A stretch of DNA of 5,404 bases from Candidatus Neomarinimicrobiota bacterium (GTDB lineage Bacteria; Fidelibacterota; UBA2242; B5-G15): NCBI GenBank assembly GCA_017656425.1, contig JACDNV010000034.1, forward strand, positions 1-5,404. The letters run 5' to 3'. Of this stretch, positions 1-4,091 are shown piece after piece; within the stretch, counting starts at the first letter, position 1, and every line of letters starts with the position of its first letter. The notes beneath the pieces were generated by a model. That model was not told the origin of the DNA. It searched no databases and saw only the letters and a list, made by a program, of their open reading frames with translations. The translations under genes were made by a program, and so were the position numbers.

Positions 1-543
1 AATGTAATAAAACCCTCCTACACTTCCCCAGTTAATTTGAATTAGTATAATATCGTTTAAAGTAATTTCAGCAAATGGCTTATATTCATCATTAATTCTT
101 TGTATAATTGGTTTATATTTTTTCCACAACTCCTTTACTTTTGCTTTCTCATAAAAATCTCTGTAAAGATCATCAAGACCATCATATTCTTTTAAAAAAT
201 CCTTTTGTTTTAATGTATCGTATTTAATAATGAATTTTGGTGGTTCAGATAATAATAATGCATATATACCATATGAACTAAAATCACCACCCCCATATTG
301 TTTATAGAAATCATTCATTTTTGCTTTAAATTCACTACAAAGATTTCTATCAAGATAGTCGCGTATTTCAACCCTGATTTGATGCATTTCACTCCAATCA
401 TGATTAAATCCTGCAGCATTCATAAAAGCATAAGCAGTAAATAAATTCTCGTTAGCATCAAAGCAATATATTGAATTTTCTTCCGAGTAACAAATGCTAT
501 AGAAAAGTACTATAATAATTGATAACAGATTAAGTTTTTTCAT
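1..543 (-). CDS. Exported protein of unknown function (3' end beyond window)
   Basis: An open frame of 181 codons starts at ATG 543-541 and leaves the window without a stop, so only the N-terminal part is visible. The first ~22 residues have two lysines, then a hydrophobic stretch (LLSIIIVLFYSICYS), which reads as a Sec signal peptide; the cysteine context is not a good lipobox. The mature part is mixed polar and aromatic, with a FNHDWSEMHQIRVEIRDYL segment near residues 46-64 and YALLLSEPPKF near residues 95-105. This pattern vaguely resembles exported hypothetical proteins that carry a metallopeptidase-like region further on, but no HExxH is present in the visible part, so no function is assigned. 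The start is supported by GGAG six bases upstream (550-553). The gene begins about 30 bases after the attC R' box at 569-574, as expected for the gene of cassette 4. Confidence 0.85.
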   Translation of the reverse strand, partial: MKKLNLLSIIIVLFYSICYSEENSIYCFDANENLFTAYAFMNAAGFNHDWSEMHQIRVEIRDYLDRNLCSEFKAKMNDFYKQYGGGDFSSYGIYALLLSEPPKFIIKYDTLKQKDFLKEYDGLDDLYRDFYEKAKVKELWKKYKPIIQRINDEYKPFAEITLNDIILIQINWGSVGGFYYI

Positions 544-567
544 TAGTGATCTCCATTTATTTTTTTT

Positions 568-699
568 GCATAACGCTACGGCTCAGGGGCGGCAAACATG
601 CAGGGCAACCAACTATAGATTAGCACCAGATTTTATGCGGGGCACTGACTTCGAAAAAGCGCCACGCTGTTTGCCGTCCTTTGCAGCCGATTGTTATGT
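568..699 (-). other. attC recombination site (~130 bp) of the Mrr-like nuclease cassette
   Basis: Read on the minus strand, an R'' box (CACATAAC, 694-699 region) and an R' box (GTTATGC, 568-574) flank imperfect inverted repeats: AGCCG 685-689 with CGGCT 579-583, and GTTTGCCG 669-676 with CGGCAAAC 590-597. The outer CATAAC (569-574) and GTTATG (693-698) are exact complements. The arms are interrupted by unequal unpaired bases, as in attC sites, and the ~70-base centre is the variable terminal structure. The size is like that of Vibrio cholerae VCR-type sites, but the sequence differs. The site starts 13 bases after the stop codon of the nuclease gene, the normal place for a cassette's attC. 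Predicted strand exchange is G|TT at 574/573. Confidence 0.85.
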
Positions 700-1593
700 G
701 AATGCTTTTTACTATTCATCGTCTCCTAATTCGTTCAAATATTTTTCGTATTCTTTTTTGTTCAAATAAAAATGATGCGTATCATCAGATTCATATATAA
801 ATTTTTCTATATTATTTATACTGTTAATCCATTTTGTTATTCTAAACCTATCTAATCGATTGCTAAAACACATTTCTAAATCACTCGGAAAACATGGAAG
901 CGGAAAAGTTTCCATTTTTCTTTCATGGAAATTAATAATAAAATAATTACCCTTATAATAATCTACACAATGCGAAGTATCATTTTTAAGTTTGGGAATT
1001 TTGCCAATCATAATCTCATAATGAGTATCAGCACCATCGCCGATTCCTAGTTCCAAATTAAGTAACTTACCTATAGCATGACCTAACGACTCATTATTTG
1101 CAAAGAATTCCTTATAGTACTTATGATAAATATGGAAATTATGCTCTTCTTTGAGCATGTCCTCAATGTCATCCCAAAATATAATTTCAAATCTAAATTT
1201 ATTCTGCCTGCTAAGTCGATTGTTAATTTCTCTTGCAATTTCTTGTAATTTAACATCCCTATGCAGAGTTGTGGCTAAAATATAATGGTCTAGTTTTGGA
1301 TTGAATTCTAATGCCTTATTTATTTCTGTTTCTATCTCTTTTTTACTTAACATGTTAGATGTATTTCTCGCCTTACACTGAATACCAAACCATTTCTGTG
1401 AATTTATTTTTCTTCCGAAAATATCAACTCCATTTTGTGGTTGACCAGGACGACCGTTGAATGCAACAAGTTCGTTATTATTGCTGTCATTGTCCCAAAT
1501 ATCACGACATAGATATTCAAACTTTTTCCCATCTGCTATTACTGGAATCTTCACCGTTCTTAAATCGTTCATTATTATTTCATACTCACATAA
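574..1593 (-). mobile_element. Gene cassette 3: Mrr-like nuclease plus attC
   Basis: Bounded by the G|TT points of the R' boxes at 1589-1594 and 569-574. It holds one gene (712-1572) and its attC at the 3' end, a standard single-gene cassette of about 1.0 kb. Boundaries are inferred from the core boxes. Confidence 0.7.
712..1572 (-). CDS. Standalone Mrr-like PD-(D/E)xK endonuclease, putative defence protein
   Basis: A 286-aa protein. Residues ~10-150 match the restriction-endonuclease-like (Mrr-cat) domain seen at the N terminus of many Avs/STAND and other defence proteins. It has E19 in the first helix (FEYLC), the signature NGRPGQPQNGVD ending in catalytic-type D50, and the GIQCK strand with Q65 and K67. 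Then come a KEIETEINKA helix (~78-87), the strand HYILATT (~96-102) and FWDDIEDML (~132-140), all typical of this family. It probably cuts DNA. In place of a fused NTPase or TIR module there is a ~130-aa C-terminal region (KGNYFIINF, FPLPCFPSDLE, NNIEKFIY) that could be a target-sensing part; I cannot name it. A longer frame opens at 1620, but its first 16 codons lie in the upstream attC, so the ATG at 1572-1570 is preferred (MNDLRTVK). No strong ribosome site is visible. The stop is TAG at 714-712. Confidence 0.85.
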   Translation of the reverse strand: MNDLRTVKIPVIADGKKFEYLCRDIWDNDSNNNELVAFNGRPGQPQNGVDIFGRKINSQKWFGIQCKARNTSNMLSKKEIETEINKALEFNPKLDHYILATTLHRDVKLQEIAREINNRLSRQNKFRFEIIFWDDIEDMLKEEHNFHIYHKYYKEFFANNESLGHAIGKLLNLELGIGDGADTHYEIMIGKIPKLKNDTSHCVDYYKGNYFIINFHERKMETFPLPCFPSDLEMCFSNRLDRFRITKWINSINNIEKFIYESDDTHHFYLNKKEYEKYLNELGDDE

Positions 1594-1740
1594 CGATAGC
1601 ATCAGCCGTTGAAACCGCATAAGACAAAACTTGAGAAATAAACAAAACTTGATTTCTGCTTAAAACTCTAAAAAAAGCACAGCGGTTTAAATCGGCTGAA
1701 TGCACTATTTTTTAAACCGTTTATTGCCAAATTGTTACAT
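1588..1740 (-). other. attC recombination site with degraded R'' box
   Basis: The R' side is intact: on the minus strand, GTTATGTG (about 1587-1594). The long arms GCATCAGCCGTTGAAACCGC (1599-1618) and 1682-1703 (GCGGTTT...CGGCTGAATGC) are complementary over about 20 bases with two extra bases on the outer arm, typical of attC. Where the partner R'' box should follow, at about 1704-1711, the sequence is ACTATTTT instead of GTTATG. A possible replacement, ATGTAAC on the minus strand, lies further out at 1734-1740. The centre has an 11-base direct repeat, ACAAAACTTGA, at 1624-1634 and 1642-1652. The inner arm also matches TTTAAACCG at 1711-1719. The site follows the lipoprotein gene, closing cassette 2. 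The fold is convincing; the outer limit is uncertain. Confidence 0.7.
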
Positions 1741-1788
1741 CAAGTATTTGAATGAACATACCTGTCTTAGTTTTACATAGTACTATTT

Positions 1789-2274
1789 TCATTTCAAACT
1801 TTGGTCAATTTTAGAACTAGTCAGGCTTGTTTTCCATGTTGTTCCATCGTCAAATGCGACTTTTTCAAGATATGTAAACAAAAACGCTCCTTTTCCAAAA
1901 TCCAGTTTTCTTGAATAGACTTTGTGATTATTGTCTTGCCTTGGCTTTGTGAAATCAATCTCAGAATATCTGACTGTGGTAATCTTTTCTTTGAAGTCAT
2001 CATAGATGGGAAAGAGGACATCATATCTTTTGATTCCCTTACTACTAACATTTTGAATTCGCACAGCAAAGCGCCATTCCGAAAGCCCGTACTTACCTTT
2101 GGTTTCACCAGCCAGTACTTCTATAATTCTGATAGGCGCATCCCTTGTGTTTATTATAATTGCTTTCATCAGGTTGTGTTCTGACTCGATACCTGTTAAA
2201 GTATCAACACCTTTTACGAATTGTTCATTTGTGCAACCGATTAGCAAAAATAAACTTGTGAGAAAAAAAATCAT
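1789..2274 (-). CDS. Putative lipoprotein with an FxLYD/DUF5780-like beta-sandwich domain
   Basis: A 161-aa protein from ATG 2274-2272. It begins with a hydrophobic segment ending in the lipobox LLIGC (Cys14), so it should be lipidated and anchored to a membrane outside the cytoplasm. The mature part contains WRFAVRIQNVSSKGIKRYDV (~67-86), PIYDDF (~88-93) and VAFDDGTTWK (~139-148). This pattern resembles the FxLYD/DUF5780 type of small Ig-like domain (inference from motifs only). The annotated ATG has no ribosome site and gives a signal peptide without a basic n-region. An ATT codon at 2295-2293 lies seven bases after a strong AGGAG (2307-2303) and would add NILKIA, including a lysine, making a standard 20-residue lipoprotein signal; the true start may be there (168 aa). 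It lies 75 bases downstream of the membrane-protein gene in the same cassette. The stop is TGA at 1791-1789. Confidence 0.8.
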   Translation of the reverse strand: MIFFLTSLFLLIGCTNEQFVKGVDTLTGIESEHNLMKAIIINTRDAPIRIIEVLAGETKGKYGLSEWRFAVRIQNVSSKGIKRYDVLFPIYDDFKEKITTVRYSEIDFTKPRQDNNHKVYSRKLDFGKGAFLFTYLEKVAFDDGTTWKTSLTSSKIDQSLK

Positions 2275-2298
2275 CGCTATTTTTAGTATGTTAATGTT

Positions 2299-2347
2299 AA
2301 AGCTCCTCTTGTTTGTTTTGCATAGTGGTGTATAATCATAGAGCTTT
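2299..2347 (-). promoter_or_regulatory. Possible hairpin masking the lipoprotein ribosome site
   Basis: In the minus-strand mRNA, AAAGCTC (2347-2341), just after the upstream stop codon, is complementary to GAGCTTT (2305-2299), which overlaps the AGGAG ribosome site (2307-2303). A ribosome finishing the upstream gene would sit on the first arm and free the site, which would couple the two genes. The stem is only 7 bp with a 35-base loop, so its stability is doubtful. Confidence 0.3.
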
Positions 2348-2349
2348 CA

Positions 2350-2652
2350 TTACTGCGAAGAATTTTTTGTAAATACGTCATGCGATATTTTGAAACCTAA
2401 ACCACCAATTACAGCTACTAACAAGGCAACAAATAACTGGTCTTTTATAAAGTTCAAGGCTCTGGTTAGCAAGACAAAAGATAAAATTAAAATCGCATAA
2501 AAGTTAAATAGATGCTTCAACGAAACGAGTCTCTTTCCCTTAGCATCATCGCCAAATTTGCCGATGTTTTTCATAGTCGTATTGGTTACCCAAGCAGAAA
2601 GTATCATACCAATTAAACAGACGATAGAGGTCACCAAGATTATTTCGTTCAT
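2350..2652 (-). CDS. Small three-helix inner-membrane protein, function unknown
   Basis: A 100-aa protein starting at ATG 2652-2650 behind a strong ribosome site, AAAGGGGGA (about 2657-2665). Three hydrophobic stretches are visible: residues ~3-23 (IILVTSIVCLIGMILSAWV), ~48-66 (LFNFYAILILSFVLLTRAL) and ~72-88 (LFVALLVAVIGGLGF). A short basic/polar loop, KNIGKFGDDAKGKR, separates the first two. The C-terminal tail is short and polar. No catalytic motif or known family is recognised. It is the first gene of cassette 2, starting about 30 bases after the attC R' box, and is followed by the lipoprotein gene. The two may form a membrane/lipoprotein pair, but nothing in the sequence proves it. The stop is TAA at 2352-2350. 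Confidence 0.8.
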   Translation of the reverse strand: MNEIILVTSIVCLIGMILSAWVTNTTMKNIGKFGDDAKGKRLVSLKHLFNFYAILILSFVLLTRALNFIKDQLFVALLVAVIGGLGFKISHDVFTKNSSQ

Positions 2653-2676
2653 GAAAATCCCCCTTTCGATTTACCC

Positions 2677-2736
2677 GTATAACGCTGCTAATCAGCCGCG
2701 CGGCTTTTTGCGTCGGCTGAATTAGCCTGGTTATGT
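2677..2736 (-). other. attC recombination site (60 bp, canonical)
   Basis: The clearest attC in the window. On the minus strand the order is R'' ACATAAC (2730-2736), L'' GCTAATTCAGCCG (2726-2714), a short centre, L' CGGCTGATTAGC (2698-2687) and R' GTTATAC (2683-2677). L'' has one extra base relative to L', the extrahelical base that orients the folded bottom strand for the integrase. The layout is close to that of the classic aadA7 attC. The centre includes the palindrome GCCGCGCGGC (2695-2704). It overlaps the 3' end of the upstream coding region, whose stop codon lies in L'. Confidence 0.93.
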
Positions 2737-3241
2737 GGGACATTCCTTTCTTCTTTCTCGTCTTTCTTATTTTGCATTCGAATTGCAAAAAAAGTTACTA
2801 CCGAACTTGATAAGACTCCTATGAAAAATGAAATAAGAATTTCAAGCCAGGCTCGTCTGCCTTCTACAGCAGCTTGGTAATCGAATAATGCATTTATTTT
2901 CTCTCTATCAATTTGTAAAATCTTCTCTATTTTTTCTCGTTCCTTTTCAAGTTCGAGTTTCTCCACAGACAGTTTCTTTAAACTGTTTTGTTGATTTTCT
3001 ACATATGTGTCTAACGTGGACAGAGCGGTTCTAATTTCATTTAATTCTTGGATTTTTTGTTTAATGTCGGACGAAACAGTAGGCTGAATAAAAAATGCCA
3101 TAAGGCCAAAAATGGCTCCTATGAGAGAAAAGAATGATGATAAATAGCTCCATTTCGAAGATGCCGACCATTTCAACCATTGTTTACGATTCGGTATTAA
3201 TCCCATTATTATCTTTTAGACCTTTTGCTGATTGCACATAA
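2683..3241 (-). mobile_element. Gene cassette 1: TM-coil-TM protein plus attC
   Basis: Bounded by G|TT of the candidate R' box at 3236-3242 and of the canonical R' box at 2677-2683. It is about 0.56 kb and carries a single gene (2688-3206) that starts 36 bases after the left junction, similar to the other cassettes here (about 20-35 bases). The left boundary depends on the weaker site at 3236-3323. Confidence 0.55.
2688..3206 (-). CDS. TM - coiled coil - TM membrane protein with attC-encoded tail
   Basis: A 172-aa protein starting at ATG 3206-3204. After an amphipathic start rich in tryptophan, lysine and serine (residues 1-20), it has a hydrophobic helix at ~22-40 (LSSFFSLIGAIFGLMAFF). A long charged coiled-coil region follows (~46-105, rich in Glu/Lys/Leu, with EKLELEKEREKIEKIL), then a second membrane helix at ~121-143 (LEILISFFIGVLSSSVVTFF) and a charged tail. 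With two membrane passes the coil probably lies outside the cytoplasm, with both ends inside; oligomerisation through the coil is an inference. Residues ~158-172 (HNQANSADAKSRAAD) are read from the attC, a common result of cassette genes running into their recombination site, so this tail is unlikely to be functional. Only a weak AAAAGG lies upstream. No family is recognised. The stop is TAG at 2690-2688, inside L'. Confidence 0.8.
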   Translation of the reverse strand: MGLIPNRKQWLKWSASSKWSYLSSFFSLIGAIFGLMAFFIQPTVSSDIKQKIQELNEIRTALSTLDTYVENQQNSLKKLSVEKLELEKEREKIEKILQIDREKINALFDYQAAVEGRRAWLEILISFFIGVLSSSVVTFFAIRMQNKKDEKEERNVPHNQANSADAKSRAAD

Positions 3242-3375
3242 CATAAGATTAGGTGTGCTAATGAAAAAAGCAAAAGTTGCTCTTCATGACTACCTAATCC
3301 ATGTCGCTCATTAATTGTTATCTGTTTATTACTTATAAATTTAATCACATTAGTACAAAACATAGTCGTCTCCAT
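3184..3375 (-). CDS. Doubtful 63-codon ORF crossing an attC-like junction
   Basis: The frame can be read from TTG at 3441 (85 aa), but codons before 3375 are the shifted remainder of the integrase pseudogene. From ATG 3375-3373 there is a reasonable ribosome site (GGGAGAAAAGG, 3381-3391), giving 63 aa (METTMFCTNVIK...). The middle of the frame (about 3236-3300) is the attC-like fold, and the end overlaps the start of the next gene by 23 bases. It is therefore probably the 3' tail of a truncated cassette gene, or chance reading across a recombination junction, rather than an intact gene. No family is recognised. Confidence 0.25.
   Translation of the reverse strand: METTMFCTNVIKFISNKQITINERHGLGSHEEQLLLFSLAHLILCYVQSAKGLKDNNGINTES
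3236..3323 (-). other. Weak attC-like site (or attI-like junction)
   Basis: On the minus strand an R'-like box, GTTATGT (3242-3236), is preceded by a long imperfect hairpin. The outer arms are GATTAGGT/ACCTAATC (plus-strand positions 3247-3254 and 3292-3299). Inner stems are TGAA/TTCA (3262-3265, 3283-3286) and AGCAA/TTGCT (3269-3273, 3277-3281) around a three-base loop. A candidate R'' box, AGATAAC, lies at 3317-3323, further from the arm than usual. The next gene starts 36 bases beyond the R' box, as expected for a cassette start. The irregular R'' spacing keeps this tentative. Confidence 0.45.
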
Positions 3376-3533
3376 AATTTCCTTTTCTCCCATTTCAAGA
3401 GGATGCTTTTTGTTATGAAAAAAGATAGACTTCTTATCCAATTGATGTAAGATTATTTAGTTCCCAAGCTGTAATTCTTGACCAGAATATCTCGCCTTAC
3501 TTGATCTAACAATTTAGCTTTATTCTCTGTCAT
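3376..3533 (-). pseudogene. intI: Integron integrase remnant (5' part of intI, broken and truncated)
   Basis: From ATG 3533-3531, behind AAAAGGA (about 3537-3543), the frame reads KAKLLDQVRRDILVKNYSLGTK and stops at TAA 3455-3453. In the same frame it continues as SYINWIR, then must shift by one base at about 3430-3435 to continue as SIFFHNKKHPLEMGEKEI, ending at about 3376. Joined, this matches the N-terminal SAM-like domain of integron integrases, which runs KLLDQVR..HYS.RTE.AY..WI.RFI.FH...HP..MGE.EI. The TAA replaces a Gln or Lys codon by one base change, and one base is missing after WIR. Everything after residue ~53, including the catalytic Arg/His/Tyr domain, is absent, so no recombinase is made. 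It points the same way as the cassettes, as in the reverse-integrase integrons of Treponema. The IntI assignment rests on the characteristic FHNKKHPLEMGEKEI block. Confidence 0.85.
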
Positions 3534-3708
3534 ATAATCCTTTTACTTCTCAAAAATCTTAACGATAATGTTTAGCTATATGCATAGTACTGGATTTACA
3601 GAGACCGAGATCTCATTAGACGATACAAAACCTGACTAAATTCCCAAAACCTAAATGCTAAGCTGAACAAACACATTTTATATATATCATGTTGTTCCGT
3701 CATATATT
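3534..3708. other. Intergenic region upstream of the intI remnant
   Basis: This holds no convincing gene. It should contain the old integrase promoter, but no clear -35/-10 pair or LexA box is visible. A palindrome, GAGATCTC, lies near 3607-3614. A minus-strand ORF of 35 codons (3596-3703, MTEQHDIYKM...) starts six bases after the preceding stop codon but lacks a well-placed ribosome site and resembles nothing known. TAACGATAATGTTTAGC at about 3560-3576 and GCTAAGCTGAAC at about 3658-3669 are loosely attC-like but too imperfect to call. Confidence 0.4.
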
Positions 3709-3953
3709 TTAAGACTTCACTCCAATTTCAGCTTTAATTCCAAAATCGTTTTTATAAACTTCAGATGTCAATAAACGATCATATATCCCAATTCCAAATG
3801 TAATTCCAGAATTCAACCTCGGTATGTAATATATCCCTTGAATCGGTGCTAATTCAATTAAATAATTTTTGGCTTTATTTCCGTTAAAATCGATCAATGT
3901 CTCATTTCCAATTAGAATTAAGAGTGTCAAATTTCCATAAAAATTATCATTTA
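3709..3953 (-). pseudogene. 3' fragment of a beta-strand-rich, possibly outer-membrane barrel gene
   Basis: The open frame runs from after a TGA at about 3967 to TAA 3711-3709. The recognisable part starts at LNDNFYGNLTLLILIGNE; the first usable initiator is TTG 3930-3928. Alternating hydrophobic residues suggest about four strands: NFYGNLTLLILIG, NYLIELAPIQGIYYI, SGITFGIGIY and DFGIKAEIGVK. This resembles the last strands of an outer-membrane barrel, although the protein ends in serine rather than phenylalanine. It is too short to be a complete barrel. A one-base shift near 3953 would join it to the 35-codon ORF just upstream (3951-4058), so the two may be one broken gene. It lies outside the cassette array. 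The family is not identified. Confidence 0.4.
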
Positions 3954-4058
3954 ACTTTCTAAATCACTTTTTCCGAACATCCAATAATTTAATTTGGCTT
4001 CTTGATATCCAAAAAATTTCTTTGTTTGTTCCTTAACCAAATTTTCGACAGTACTCAT
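3951..4058 (-). CDS. Small 35-codon ORF, possible real peptide or broken gene start
   Basis: From ATG 4058-4056 the frame encodes MSTVENLVKEQTKKFF and continues to SDLES, stopping at TAA 3953-3951. The frame also extends upstream to TTG 4082-4080 (LNEILINV), nine bases after the stop of the 322-aa gene, so it could be translated from the same message. The composition is plausible for a charged helix. No ribosome site is strong. It could be a small protein, or the upstream half of the gene whose 3' part lies at 3709-3953 in another frame. Not recognised. Confidence 0.35.
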   Translation of the reverse strand: MSTVENLVKEQTKKFFGYQEAKLNYWMFGKSDLES

Positions 4059-4091
4059 TACATTAATTAGTATTTCATTCAAATTCTATCT

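Larger units (their letters stand above)
1594..2682 (-). mobile_element. Gene cassette 2: two membrane/envelope genes plus attC
   Basis: Bounded by the G|TT points of the R' boxes at 2677-2683 and 1589-1594. It carries two genes in the same direction (2350-2652, then 1789-2274), with no recognisable attC in the 75 bases between them. Two-gene cassettes are a minority among integron cassettes, which suggests the pair works together, or that an internal attC was lost. Confidence 0.65.

Noticed and set aside
566-769. 67-codon plus-strand ORF (MHNATAQGRQ...)
   Set aside because: It reads straight through the attC at 568-699 and into the 3' end of the nuclease gene on the opposite strand; no ribosome site and no family resemblance.
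1624-1652. 11-base direct repeat ACAAAACTTGA as a CRISPR or iteron unit
   Set aside because: Only two copies, and they lie inside the attC centre; no array or replication context.
1821-2335. ORFs of 78-95 codons on both strands over the lipoprotein gene
   Set aside because: All are shadows of the lipoprotein frame; none has a signal peptide, domain motif or ribosome site as good.
2695-2713. GCCGCGCGGC followed by TTTTT, resembling a rho-independent terminator on the plus strand
   Set aside because: The palindrome has no loop-sized gap and is the centre of the attC; no plus-strand gene precedes it.
2546-2788. 80-codon minus-strand ORF (MQFECKIRKT...)
   Set aside because: It spans the canonical attC and overlaps both flanking genes in another frame; the middle is simply translated attC.
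3560-3670. TAACG...TTTAGC / GCTAAGCTGAAC as an attC or attI upstream of intI
   Set aside because: The pairing is short and interrupted and no second core box fits; it could equally be random.
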